This document shows, one piece after another, positions 46,114-54,086 of a DNA stretch of 64,000 nucleotides. The notes under the pieces were generated by a model. The model saw only the letters and a program-made list of their open reading frames with translations, made no database searches and was not told where the DNA came from. Source of the stretch: Roseitranquillus sp963776845 (GTDB lineage Bacteria > Pseudomonadota > Alphaproteobacteria > Rhodobacterales > Rhodobacteraceae); the NCBI GenBank assembly GCA_963776845.1, contig CAVZOJ010000020.1:1-64000 (forward strand), read 5' to 3'. A program made the position numbers and the translations under genes. Position 1 is the stretch's first letter, and every line of letters starts with the position of its first letter.

Positions 46114-47048
46114 AGACCCGCCAGGAGTGCCAGGACGCCAGCCAGCAGGAGGATGGCCCGGCGGTAGAGCGCAAGGCCGCGCGACACGTCCGCCGGCGTC
46201 GGGTCCGGGGCAGCGCCGTTGACCCAGGGTTCTTGCGCCACGCGATCCGCATAGACGCGGGGACCCGAGAGCCGCACGGCAAGTGCGCCTGCCATCGCCG
46301 CCTCGGGCCATCCCGCATTGGGCGAACGGTGATGGCGCGCGTCGCGTCGGACTGCCGTGAGGGCCTCGCCGCGACGGCGGGAAACGGCGATGAAGAAGAC
46401 GGCGGTCAGGCGTGCCGGTACGATGTTCGCCAGGTCGTCGATCCGCGCTGACGCCCAGCCAAAGTCGGCATGTCGCGGCGTGCGGTGGCCGATCATCGAG
46501 TCGAGCGTGTTGATCGCCTTGTACGCCGCGATGCCCGGCAAACCGAGAAGCACGCCCCAGAAGATCGGCGCGACGACGCCGTCCGACGCGTTCTCGGCCA
46601 GGCTCTCGATCGCCGCTCGCCCGATACCTGCCGCGTCGAGATGTGCGGGATCACGGCCGACGATCATGGCGACCGCCCGACGCGCCGCGGGCAGATCTTC
46701 ACTTGAGAGGGGCTCGGCGACTGCGGCGACGTGGTCGTGAAGCGAGCGCGCTGCGACCAGCGGCCAGGCGAGCGCCCCTGCCAGGGCAACGCCTGCCGCG
46801 CCCTCGGGCAGAAGGGCCTCGATTGCGGCGGCGATAGCGGTCGCCGCCGCAACGGCAGTGGCGGCCGCGACGATGCCGGCGACGCGACGCGTCCAGGCGG
46901 CGAGGTCGGACCTGTTCAGGGTATTGTCGAGCACGTCGATGGCCCGGCCGAGCCAGGTGACGGGATGCCCGACCATGCGGAACAGCGGTTCCGGCCAGCC
47001 GAAGCACGCATCGATCACCAGCGCGAGGAGCATGGCCGCGGCGCTCAT
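46110..47048 (-). CDS. cobD: Adenosylcobinamide-phosphate synthase (CbiB/CobD)
   Basis: Integral membrane enzyme joining aminopropanol phosphate to adenosylcobyric acid; 312 residues, several helices. Typical segments: ALVIDACFGWPEPLFRMVGHPVTWLG at the N-terminus (DACFGWPEPL core), IESLAENASDGVVAPIFWG and KAINTLDSMIGHRT. ATG 47048 overlaps the threonine kinase stop, and the end overlaps cobC. Named cobD in Pseudomonas, cbiB in Salmonella. The frame is intact. Confidence 0.92.
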   Translation of the reverse strand: MSAAAMLLALVIDACFGWPEPLFRMVGHPVTWLGRAIDVLDNTLNRSDLAAWTRRVAGIVAAATAVAAATAIAAAIEALLPEGAAGVALAGALAWPLVAARSLHDHVAAVAEPLSSEDLPAARRAVAMIVGRDPAHLDAAGIGRAAIESLAENASDGVVAPIFWGVLLGLPGIAAYKAINTLDSMIGHRTPRHADFGWASARIDDLANIVPARLTAVFFIAVSRRRGEALTAVRRDARHHRSPNAGWPEAAMAGALAVRLSGPRVYADRVAQEPWVNGAAPDPTPADVSRGLALYRRAILLLAGVLALLAGL

Positions 47049-47857
47049 TCCGCCGTCCTGAAGCGCAGCGTTGCCGCAAATCCCGCCGCCGTCAGACGCG
47101 CCTCGAGATCCACGGGCGCGGTGCCCGGAGCGAACACCAGCCCCCGAGCCGAGCCCGTGTGCGCCCGAAGGTGCCCCAGCGCACCGGTCGTGCCTGCAAG
47201 GTGGGCCGTCGGGTCGTCGGCGGGCCCCCTCAGGGCTGTGGTTCGCTTGGCCGAGAGCGAGCCGATGCGCGCCAACGCGGCGACGTCGCCGCGCTCCACA
47301 GCATCAACCCAAGCCTCGACCAGATCCGACACGTCAGGAAGGTGCACATCGGCGGGATCGGTCCGGATCGGGGGGCCGAAGAACCCTCCGACGACCTCGA
47401 CGACTGGTGGTGCAGTCAGGCGCCGGAGGCTGCGACCTTCGCGCGAGGCCCAGAGATGAGCGTCGGGGACGCACATCATCAGCGGGTCACTCGCTCCCTC
47501 CGCCGCGATGCAGGCCCGGGCCAGCCGGTCGAGAACCGGCTCCTCCGGCACCGCGGCGCGCGCCAGCGCGAGGAGCCCGGCGGTCGACGCGCCGGCGCCG
47601 CCGCCGGCCGTCATGTCGGCAGTCACCGTCGCCGTGCCGCTGTCGGGCGCGCCCAGGTGCTGCAAGAAAATTCGCACCCGGTCCGTCGGGAGGAGTCCAG
47701 CCGCCGGACCCTTGATGGAAAGGGGGCCTCCGGGCTGCCAGCGGACCGTGACGGCCAGCACCGGGCAGGGCAGGGTCACGAGCGCGACCGGCCCGTCCGC
47801 GCCCAGCCGACCCTGTAGCCATTCGCCGAAGTGGCCGGCCACGCGCGCCTGTCTCAC
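47045..47857 (-). CDS. L-threonine kinase (PduX/BluE-like, GHMP family)
   Basis: GHMP-superfamily kinase of 270 residues, probably the L-threonine kinase that feeds CobC. The start region AGHFGEWLQGRLG and the ATP loop TADMTAGGGAGASTAGLLAL are typical of PduX and Rhodobacter BluE. GTG 47857 is chosen because it overlaps the phosphatase stop (GTGA) as elsewhere in this cluster; a GTG at 47878 is an alternative. Followed directly by cobD and cobC, which use its product. The frame is intact. Confidence 0.8.
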   Translation of the reverse strand: MRQARVAGHFGEWLQGRLGADGPVALVTLPCPVLAVTVRWQPGGPLSIKGPAAGLLPTDRVRIFLQHLGAPDSGTATVTADMTAGGGAGASTAGLLALARAAVPEEPVLDRLARACIAAEGASDPLMMCVPDAHLWASREGRSLRRLTAPPVVEVVGGFFGPPIRTDPADVHLPDVSDLVEAWVDAVERGDVAALARIGSLSAKRTTALRGPADDPTAHLAGTTGALGHLRAHTGSARGLVFAPGTAPVDLEARLTAAGFAATLRFRTAE

Positions 47858-48426
47858 GGCGTCGGGCAATTCGTGCACGCGATCGCAAAGTCGTTCGGGG
47901 GCAGGCAACGCAGACGAGTCATGGCCAGCGGTGCGACCTCGAAAGCCAGCGCAGGCGACGCGGTGCGGAGCGCCAGCGCAAGCGTCGCCCTGATGGTCCC
48001 GGCATGTGCGACGATGACAGTCGAGCGTCCCTTCGCCGCCAGGTCGCGCACGGCAGGCCAGACCCTGCGGCAGAGGTCGTCGAAGCTTTCGCCGTTGGGC
48101 GGCCGGTGGGCAGCAAGCTCGTCCGGCGCCAAGGGTCCGAGGTCGGGCACCTCGGAGAACGGCAAGCCATCCCAATCGCCGAAATCCTGCTCGCGAAGCC
48201 GGTCGTCGATGTCGAAGCCCTCGGGCCGCAATATTTCGGCCGTTTGGCGACAGCGCAGCGCCGGGCTGGACAGGAGCGACTGCGCTGGGGCGATGGCTTC
48301 CCGCAGCCGAACCACATCGGCGAGCGCGAGCGGGTCCGCGGCCACGTCGGTCCGGCCAAAGAGGTGGCCGGCTATCGCCGAGGGAGCGTGCCGGATCAGG
48401 AACAATTCAGAGCTCGAGATCGCCAA
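47854..48426 (-). CDS. Histidine phosphatase, probable alpha-ribazole phosphatase
   Basis: Phosphoglycerate-mutase-like enzyme of 190 residues. The catalytic His is in LIRHAPSAI, the acid in EQDFGDWDGLP and the second His in VIVAHAGTIRA. Family and place among lower-ligand genes suggest removal of phosphate from alpha-ribazole phosphate or adenosylcobalamin phosphate. Diverges from cobP with a 43-bp gap, and overlaps the threonine kinase. Confidence 0.8.
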   Translation of the reverse strand: MAISSSELFLIRHAPSAIAGHLFGRTDVAADPLALADVVRLREAIAPAQSLLSSPALRCRQTAEILRPEGFDIDDRLREQDFGDWDGLPFSEVPDLGPLAPDELAAHRPPNGESFDDLCRRVWPAVRDLAAKGRSTVIVAHAGTIRATLALALRTASPALAFEVAPLAMTRLRCLPPNDFAIACTNCPTP

Positions 48427-48469
48427 AGTCGCTTTCCATTCTCTGCCGTTGCTGGTTTGTCACCGGCGC

Positions 48470-48985
48470 ATGGGCAAGTCGATACTCGTTACCGGCGGGG
48501 CGCGGTCGGGCAAGAGCGCATTGGCCGAGCGGCTGGCTCTGGGCCTCGGCGGGCGTGCGGTCTACATCGCGACAGCTGAGCGTGGCGACGCCGAGATGGC
48601 CGCGAGAATCGCGGTCCACCGCGACCGCCGGGGCGAAGCATGGCGGACGGTCGAGGCGCCCGAGGATCTCGTCGGCGCCTTGGACGCGACGGACGGCACG
48701 GCGCCGCGGCTGGTCGACTGCCTGACGCTGTGGCTCAGCAACCTCATGCATTGCGGTCCCGACTGGCGTGCGAGGACCCAGGCCCTCGTGCCGGCACTCC
48801 TGCGCCAATCAGCGCCGGTCGTTCTCGTCACCAACGAGGTGGGCGCGGGGATCGTGCCGGAGAATGCGTTGGCGCGGAGCTTCCGCGATGCGGCGGGCGA
48901 ACTGAATCAGGCCGTCGCGGCCGCCGCGGACGAGGTCTACCTCAGCGTTGCCGGCCTGCCCCTGAGGCTCAAGCCCCATGGGTGA
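48470..48985 (+). CDS. cobU: Adenosylcobinamide kinase / guanylyltransferase
   Basis: Bifunctional enzyme (CobP in Pseudomonas, CobU in Salmonella) that phosphorylates and then GMP-activates adenosylcobinamide; 171 residues. P-loop VTGGARSGKSALAERLA, VYIATAERGDAEMAARI (the guanylyl His region continues HRDRRG), VDCLTLWLSNLM, and VTNEVGAGIVPENALARSFRD are diagnostic. ATG 48470; overlaps the next gene by eight bases. The frame is intact. Confidence 0.94.
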   Translation: MGKSILVTGGARSGKSALAERLALGLGGRAVYIATAERGDAEMAARIAVHRDRRGEAWRTVEAPEDLVGALDATDGTAPRLVDCLTLWLSNLMHCGPDWRARTQALVPALLRQSAPVVLVTNEVGAGIVPENALARSFRDAAGELNQAVAAAADEVYLSVAGLPLRLKPHG

Positions 48986-49994
48986 CAGGCTCGACATTGC
49001 ATCACTCGACGATGTCGCGCGTCTCCTTGATGATCTGGCGCCCGTCGATGCTGCGGCGGCCGATGCTGCCCGGGCACGGCAGGATCGATTGACCAAGCCG
49101 CCCGGATCGCTCGGACGGCTGGAGGAGATCGCGGCGTTCATCGCCGGCTGGCAGGGAACTCCGCGCCCCCGGATCGACAGGGCGCAGGCGCTCGTCTTCG
49201 CGGGAAATCATGGAGTGTGCGCAAAAGGGGTCAATCCCTTCCCGCAGGAGGTGACCGCGCAGATGGTGGCGAACTTCCGCGCCGGCGGCGCCGCCATCAA
49301 TCAGCTTTCCGCCGCGAGCGGCGCCGAGCTTTCGGTCGTGCCGCTGGATCTCGAGCGGCCGACGGCCGATTTCACCGAGGCGCCGGCGATGACGGAGGCG
49401 GAGTGCCTCGACGCGCTCCACACCGGCGCTCGTGCGGTCGATCCGCGGGCGAGCATCCTGATCCTCGGCGAGATGGGGATCGGCAATTCCACCGTCGCAG
49501 CGGCGCTCGCCTGCGCCGTCTTCGGTGGCGCGGCGGCGGACTGGGTCGGCCGGGGTGCGGGCTCCGACGCGGCGGGCGTCGCCCGCAAGATTGCCGCGGT
49601 CGAGGCTGGTCTAGCGCGGCATGGCGACCTGCCTCCGATGCAACTCTTGGCGGCGCTTGGCGGGCGGGAGCAGGCAGCGATCTGCGGTGCGGTTCTCGAG
49701 GCTCGGCTGCGGCGCATCCCGGTCCTGCTCGACGGCTTCATCTGTACGGCCTCGGTTGCGCCGCTGCATGCGATCGGGGCGCCGCTGCTGGCGCATTGCC
49801 TCGCCGGACATGTCAGTGCCGAGGCGGCGCACGCGGCCCTGTTGGCGCGCCTCGGGCTTGCGCCGATCCTCGATCTCGGGATGCGGCTGGGTGAGGGAAC
49901 GGGCGCCGCCCTGGCGCTTGGCATCGTCCGAGCCGCGCTGGCGTGCCACGAAGGCATGGCGACATTCTCGGAGGCGGGAGTGGCAGGCGGATGA
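48978..49994 (+). CDS. cobT: Nicotinate-nucleotide--dimethylbenzimidazole phosphoribosyltransferase
   Basis: Makes alpha-ribazole phosphate from DMB and nicotinate mononucleotide; 338 residues (CobU in Pseudomonas naming). Conserved: LTKPPGSLGRLEEIAAFIAG, LVFAGNHGVCAKGVNPFPQE, LILGEMGIGNSTVAAAL, LDGFICTASVAPLHAI, and the catalytic Glu in LGMRLGEGTGAALAL. The stop overlaps the cobS start (ATGA). The DMB source BluB is not in the window. The frame is intact. Confidence 0.94.
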   Translation: MGDRLDIASLDDVARLLDDLAPVDAAAADAARARQDRLTKPPGSLGRLEEIAAFIAGWQGTPRPRIDRAQALVFAGNHGVCAKGVNPFPQEVTAQMVANFRAGGAAINQLSAASGAELSVVPLDLERPTADFTEAPAMTEAECLDALHTGARAVDPRASILILGEMGIGNSTVAAALACAVFGGAAADWVGRGAGSDAAGVARKIAAVEAGLARHGDLPPMQLLAALGGREQAAICGAVLEARLRRIPVLLDGFICTASVAPLHAIGAPLLAHCLAGHVSAEAAHAALLARLGLAPILDLGMRLGEGTGAALALGIVRAALACHEGMATFSEAGVAGG

Positions 49995-50752
49995 GGCGCC
50001 GCCTCGGCGAGGTGCAGGTCGCCACCATGCTCCTCACCCGCCTTCCGGCCGGGCGTGTCGTCGGGGAGGTTCCAACGCCTGCAGCCGCGAGTTGGGCATT
50101 CCCGCTGGTGGGAGTCGTGGTCGGCGGCCTCGCATGGGTCGTCTTTGCGGCGGCGACGGCAATTGGCCTCGGCGCGCCGATTGCGGCGGTCCTGTCGGTC
50201 GCCACCATGATCGCCGTAACCGGGGCGCTCCACGAGGATGCGCTGGCGGATGTCGCGGACGGCTTCGGCGGCGGCCGGGACACCGCAAGCAAGCTCGAGA
50301 TCATGCGCGACAGCCGCGTCGGGAGCTACGGGGTCGCCGCGCTGATCGTGGCGCTCCTTCTCAAGGTCCTCGCAATCGCCGAAGCGGGAGGTGGGCTCGC
50401 GGCGTTCATCGCCACGGCTGCGGTGAGCCGCTGCGCAATGCTCGTGGCGATGCACCTGCTGCCGCCGGCACGGAGCGACGGTCTCGGTCGGTCCGCAGCC
50501 TCTCCGGGTCTTGCGCGCATCGGTGCCGCCGCCGCGATTGGCATAATCTGCATTTGGCCGTTGGGCGGCAGCGCACTTGCTGCCGTGGCCGCCACCGCGC
50601 TGGCTGGACTGTGTGTCGGCCGGCTGTCGCTGCGTCAGATCGGCGGACAGACGGGGGATGTCCTCGGGACAATCCAGATGGTCGGCGAGATTGCTGCTTG
50701 GCTTGCCATCGCAGCGCTCGCGCCACATCCGGGGTTAGCCGTTAGCCGTTAG
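49991..50752 (+). CDS. cobS: Adenosylcobinamide-GDP ribazoletransferase
   Basis: Membrane enzyme (CobV in Pseudomonas naming) that joins adenosylcobinamide-GDP and alpha-ribazole to give cobalamin; 253 residues, several helices. Motifs: LLTRLPAGRV at the N-terminus, GALHEDALADVADGFGGG with the acidic metal-binding cluster, and KLEIMRDSRVGSYG. The last five residues and the stop codon come from the start of a tandem array of GTTAGCC (50734-50782). The ATG overlaps the cobT stop. The frame is intact. Confidence 0.92.
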   Translation: MRRRLGEVQVATMLLTRLPAGRVVGEVPTPAAASWAFPLVGVVVGGLAWVVFAAATAIGLGAPIAAVLSVATMIAVTGALHEDALADVADGFGGGRDTASKLEIMRDSRVGSYGVAALIVALLLKVLAIAEAGGGLAAFIATAAVSRCAMLVAMHLLPPARSDGLGRSAASPGLARIGAAAAIGIICIWPLGGSALAAVAATALAGLCVGRLSLRQIGGQTGDVLGTIQMVGEIAAWLAIAALAPHPGLAVSR

Positions 50753-50782
50753 CCGTTAGCCGTTAGCCGTTAGCCGTTAGCC
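50734..50782. repeat. Tandem heptanucleotide repeat (GTTAGCC x7)
   Basis: Seven perfect copies of GTTAGCC in 49 bp, between converging cobS and BKACE. It begins inside the last codons of cobS and supplies its stop codon. Because seven is not a multiple of three, every frame soon meets TAG on the plus strand or TAA on the minus strand, so the array stops translation in all six frames. Confidence 0.95.
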
Positions 50783-50783
50783 G

Positions 50784-51620
50784 TCAAGCGCGCGCCGGCA
50801 TTCGGAGGCCGAGCATCTCGCGCGCCTGCCGCCACGTAGCCACTGGGCGTTCGTGTTCCTCGCAGACGGCAACAGTGCGGCGAACGAGCGCCGCATTGGA
50901 CGGCGCGAGAGTTTCCCGATCAAGGCGCACGTTGTCCTCGAGGCCGGTGCGCGCGTGGCCGCCGGCTTTGACGCTCCACTCGTTCAGCACGATCTGGCTC
51001 GACCCTATGCCCGCCGCGCACCATTCCGCGTCAGGCGCGAGTCGCTTCAGTGTCTCGACATAGAAGTCGAAAATCACGCGGTCGGCAGGCATCGCATTCT
51101 TCACGCCCATCACGAACTGTACGTAGAGCGGGCCTTTCAGACGGCCCTCCTTCTCCATGATCGTGGCTTGAACGATGTGAGATAAATCAAAGGCCTCTAC
51201 CTCTGGCTTGATGTCGTGAGCGAGCATCTCGGATGCCAGCCAGTCGACGAGATCGGGCGGGTTCTCGTAGACCCGCGTCGGGAAGTTGTTGGACCCCACC
51301 GACAGCGAGGCCATGTCGGGCCGCAGCGGCAGCATGCCGCCCCGAGCCCGCCCGGCGCCCGAGCGGCCGCCGGTCGAAAGCTGTACGATCATGCCGGGGC
51401 AATGCGTCTCGATGCCGTCCTTGAGGCGCGCAAAGCGGTCCGGATCGGACGTGGGCGTTCCGTCATCGTTGCGGACATGACAGTGCGCGATGGCGGCGCC
51501 GGCCTCAAAGGCCTCGTGCGTCGACTCGATCTGCTCCTCCACGCTGATCGGCACCGCGGGGTTGTTCTCCTTGGTGGGCACCGAACCGGTGATCGCGACA
51601 CAGATGATGCAGGGCTTCAC
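50784..51620 (-). CDS. BKACE-family beta-keto acid cleavage enzyme (DUF849)
   Basis: Zinc enzyme that condenses a beta-keto acid with acetyl-CoA, releasing acetoacetate and a new CoA ester; 278 residues. It has the metal pair in AIAHCHVRNDDGTP, the segment RPDMASLSVGSNNFP, PEVEAFDLSHI with a further acidic ligand, and LYVQFVMGVKNAMPAD. GTG 51620 overlaps the hydrolase stop (GTGA), so it is the last gene of the pobA-pca operon. If its substrate is beta-ketoadipate the products would be succinyl-CoA and acetoacetate, replacing PcaIJ and PcaF. The reaction class is known; this substrate is inferred from context. Confidence 0.85.
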   Translation of the reverse strand: MKPCIICVAITGSVPTKENNPAVPISVEEQIESTHEAFEAGAAIAHCHVRNDDGTPTSDPDRFARLKDGIETHCPGMIVQLSTGGRSGAGRARGGMLPLRPDMASLSVGSNNFPTRVYENPPDLVDWLASEMLAHDIKPEVEAFDLSHIVQATIMEKEGRLKGPLYVQFVMGVKNAMPADRVIFDFYVETLKRLAPDAEWCAAGIGSSQIVLNEWSVKAGGHARTGLEDNVRLDRETLAPSNAALVRRTVAVCEEHERPVATWRQAREMLGLRMPARA

Positions 51621-52324
51621 GTCCTCTCCGCAATCTTCGACAGGGTTTCGGCCAGATCGTCGGCGACAGCGAAGAATGGCGAGTGGCCGCACGAAAGCTT
51701 CGACTGATGATCGAGGCGCGCGGCCATCTCGGACTGGTATTCGGGCGGCACGGCGCGGTCGTCTTCGCAGACGATGTAGGCTGCGGGGATCGCGGCTGAC
51801 CGTTCCGTCACGTCGAGAGGGGTCCGCGTCGGCGCGATCGGCTGCGGCGTCAGGTGCTCCAACGCGTACTCGAGCGTGCCCTTTGGGCAATCGTGGTAGA
51901 ACTTGGCCTGGATCTGATCGGGGTCGAGGCCGACGGTCAGTCCATCCTCCGCCTTGACCATCGCCTCGACCAGCGGCTGCCGCGGCCCACGCTCGCGCAT
52001 TTCCGACAACGAAAGACCCGAGAGGGGGACGTAGGCCGCTACGTAGACGAGACTTGCGATGCGCTTCGCCGCGCGCTCCGCTGCCGCTGTGATCGGATAG
52101 CCGCCCATCGAATGACCGACGAGGATCGTCTCCGGCCGCAAGGCCGAGACGACGGCGTCGGCGTAGCCATCGAGTGTAACATCGCCCGCGGGCGTTCTAT
52201 CGGCGCCGTGTCCGGGAAGGTCGATCGCCTCGGCCTCGTGCCCGCGTCCACGAAGGGCCGGCAGAACGTCGCGCCAGCACCAGGCACCATGCCACGAGCC
52301 GTGAATCAGAAGGAATCTTGCCAC
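51617..52324 (-). CDS. Alpha/beta hydrolase in the pca operon
   Basis: Serine hydrolase of 235 residues, of the esterase/hydroxynitrile lyase-like group. It begins ARFLLIHGSWHGAWCWRDVL (oxyanion HGSW), nucleophile in LVGHSMGGYPITAAA, later acid in CEDDRAVPPEYQ and His in CGHSPFFAVADDL. GTG 52324 start. It lies between pcaG and BKACE and overlaps BKACE, so it belongs to the same unit, but pcaD is already present, so this is a second, different hydrolase. A role on an aromatic ester is possible. Confidence 0.8.
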   Translation of the reverse strand: MARFLLIHGSWHGAWCWRDVLPALRGRGHEAEAIDLPGHGADRTPAGDVTLDGYADAVVSALRPETILVGHSMGGYPITAAAERAAKRIASLVYVAAYVPLSGLSLSEMRERGPRQPLVEAMVKAEDGLTVGLDPDQIQAKFYHDCPKGTLEYALEHLTPQPIAPTRTPLDVTERSAAIPAAYIVCEDDRAVPPEYQSEMAARLDHQSKLSCGHSPFFAVADDLAETLSKIAERT

Positions 52325-52379
52325 CGGACCTCTCTACCGCAGCGCGGCGCCGGAGGCGACCCGACGGGTGCGCCCCTGT

Positions 52380-52946
52380 TCACATGTCAAGAAAGACGGT
52401 CTCGCCCTCGCCCTGGACGACGATGTCGTGCCGCCAAGCGTCTCCGTCCCGCCTGGCGATCAAAGTCCTGACGCGATGGCCCAGTTCCACCCGGCGAAGC
52501 AGCGGATCATCGTCGGTGCCGTGGCCGTCGAAGTAAACCCGCGTCTGCAGACCGATGTTGATCCCACGCGCCGCGATCCAGAGGGCGATGTGCGGGGCCT
52601 GCCACCCTCCGCTCCGCAGGGGGACCGCGCCGGGCATCACCGTATCGAGGCGCCACTCGCCCGTTTCGGCGTCGGCGGCCATTCGCGCGAAGCCCTCCGG
52701 TCGGAAATCACCTGCCTCGTCGGCCTGCCAGCTCTCCACCATGCAGTCTCGCATCGGTGTGCCGGTGCCGTCGAGGATGCGCCCGATCAGTGTGATCCTG
52801 TCGGTCGCGTTCGGGAACGGGCGATGACCCAGATCCTCGTCGTAGATCCCGCGGATGCCGCAAAGGTTCGGCATGCATCCGATGTGGACGTATGGGCCAG
52901 CCGTCTGGCTGGGCGTTTCGGGCAGCGCGGTCAGCGGCTGGACCAT
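52380..52946 (-). CDS. pcaG: Protocatechuate 3,4-dioxygenase, alpha subunit
   Basis: Non-catalytic partner in the intradiol ring-cleaving enzyme that converts protocatechuate to 3-carboxy-cis,cis-muconate; 188 residues. Motifs: ETPSQTAGPYVHIG, ITLIGRILDGTGTPMRDCMV, and HIALWIAARGINIGLQTRVYF. ATG 52946 overlaps the pcaH stop (TGATG). It lacks the full iron ligand set, as expected. Downstream of pcaH in the same operon. The frame is intact. Confidence 0.93.
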   Translation of the reverse strand: MVQPLTALPETPSQTAGPYVHIGCMPNLCGIRGIYDEDLGHRPFPNATDRITLIGRILDGTGTPMRDCMVESWQADEAGDFRPEGFARMAADAETGEWRLDTVMPGAVPLRSGGWQAPHIALWIAARGINIGLQTRVYFDGHGTDDDPLLRRVELGHRVRTLIARRDGDAWRHDIVVQGEGETVFLDM

Positions 52947-53716
52947 CAGAGACCCTCCATCCGATCCTCGAAACTCGTCTGGCGGCGTCCGCGGAGGATG
53001 ATGTCGAACTTGTAGGCGAGGCTGTCCATCGGCATCGCCATCGCCATGTCGAGCGGCGCGACGAGACGCGCGATCGCGTCCTTGTCCGGGATCGTATTGA
53101 CGATGGGGCAAAGGGGGATCAGCGGGTCGCCCTCGAAGTACATCTGCGTGATGAGCCGCTGCCCCCAGCCATTGCCGAGCACGCTGAAGTGGATGTGCGC
53201 CGGGCGCCAGTCGTTCACGCCGTTCGGCCAGGGATAGGCACCGGGCTTGATCGTGTGGAATTCGTAACGGCCTTCATCGTCGGTCAGCGCGCGGCCGCAC
53301 CCTCCGAAGTTCGGGTCGAGCGGTGCGAGATAGCCGTCCTTCTTGTGCCGGTAGCGACCGCCGGCGTTCGCCTGCCAGACCTCGACCAGGACGCCTCTTT
53401 GCGGGCGTCCGTTCTGGTCGAGGACCTGGCCGTGAACGATGATCCGCTCGCCCATCGCAGGGGCGCCTGTGTAGTTGTTGATCAGGTCGCTGTCGCCCTC
53501 GCCTAGAAGCGAAGCACCGAACATCGGCCCCGTCTCTTCCGTCGGAGTGGTCGGCAGCGACAGAAGGGGCAGCCGCGGTGCGCGGGCGACCGTCGTCTTG
53601 TAGCCCGGGGCATGGGGAAGAGGATGCTGCCGATAGTCTCGCGCGATGATCGGCCCGAGGGCGTCGCCGCGAGCGGTCGCGCGTGCGGGGCGTGTTCTGG
53701 CGGAATCATCAGGCAT
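52946..53716 (-). CDS. pcaH: Protocatechuate 3,4-dioxygenase, beta subunit
   Basis: Iron-bearing subunit of the same dioxygenase; 256 residues. Fe(III) ligands are the Tyr in GGRYRHKKDG, the Tyr in GAYPWPNGVNDW and the two His in RPAHIHFSVLG. The substrate region RGVLVEVWQANAGG is present. ATG 53716 overlaps the pcaC end by eight bases. The frame is intact. Confidence 0.94.
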   Translation of the reverse strand: MPDDSARTRPARATARGDALGPIIARDYRQHPLPHAPGYKTTVARAPRLPLLSLPTTPTEETGPMFGASLLGEGDSDLINNYTGAPAMGERIIVHGQVLDQNGRPQRGVLVEVWQANAGGRYRHKKDGYLAPLDPNFGGCGRALTDDEGRYEFHTIKPGAYPWPNGVNDWRPAHIHFSVLGNGWGQRLITQMYFEGDPLIPLCPIVNTIPDKDAIARLVAPLDMAMAMPMDSLAYKFDIILRGRRQTSFEDRMEGL

Positions 53717-54086
53717 TTCGTTCCTCCGCGAAGATTCCCTTGGCAAGTCGAATCGCGCTGTTCGCGCGAGGCACGCCCGCATAGATCGCAACGTGCAGAA
53801 GCGCCTCGATGACGTCGTCGGGGCTGGTCCCGGTGTTGCGGGTCGCCCGCAGGTGCATCGCCAGCTCCTCCTCGTTTCCCAGTGCCGCGAGCAGCGCGAT
53901 CGTCAGCATCGAGCGCTCGCGCAGCGTGATCGTCTCGCGCGACCAGACATGGCCCCACGCAGCCTCGGTGATCAGGTCCTGGAAGGCGGTGTCGAAGGCG
54001 GTCTTGGCCGCTTCGGTTCGGTCGACATGCGCGTCTCCAAGCACCTGCCGCCGCATGCCCATTCCCAGCTCGCGACGCTCAGACAT
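53709..54086 (-). CDS. pcaC: 4-carboxymuconolactone decarboxylase
   Basis: Decarboxylates 4-carboxymuconolactone to 3-oxoadipate enol-lactone; 125 residues, CMD/AhpD fold. It begins SERRELGMGMRRQVLGDAHV, with the conserved FQDLITEAAWGHVWSR and HLRATRNTGTSPDDVIEALLH, the latter including the active-site His region. Overlaps pcaD by eight bases and pcaH by eight. The frame is intact. Confidence 0.93.
   Translation of the reverse strand: MSERRELGMGMRRQVLGDAHVDRTEAAKTAFDTAFQDLITEAAWGHVWSRETITLRERSMLTIALLAALGNEEELAMHLRATRNTGTSPDDVIEALLHVAIYAGVPRANSAIRLAKGIFAEERNA

Noticed and set aside
50734..50782. Possible CRISPR or iteron origin
   Set aside because: The unit is 7 bp with no spacers and no rep or cas genes nearby.
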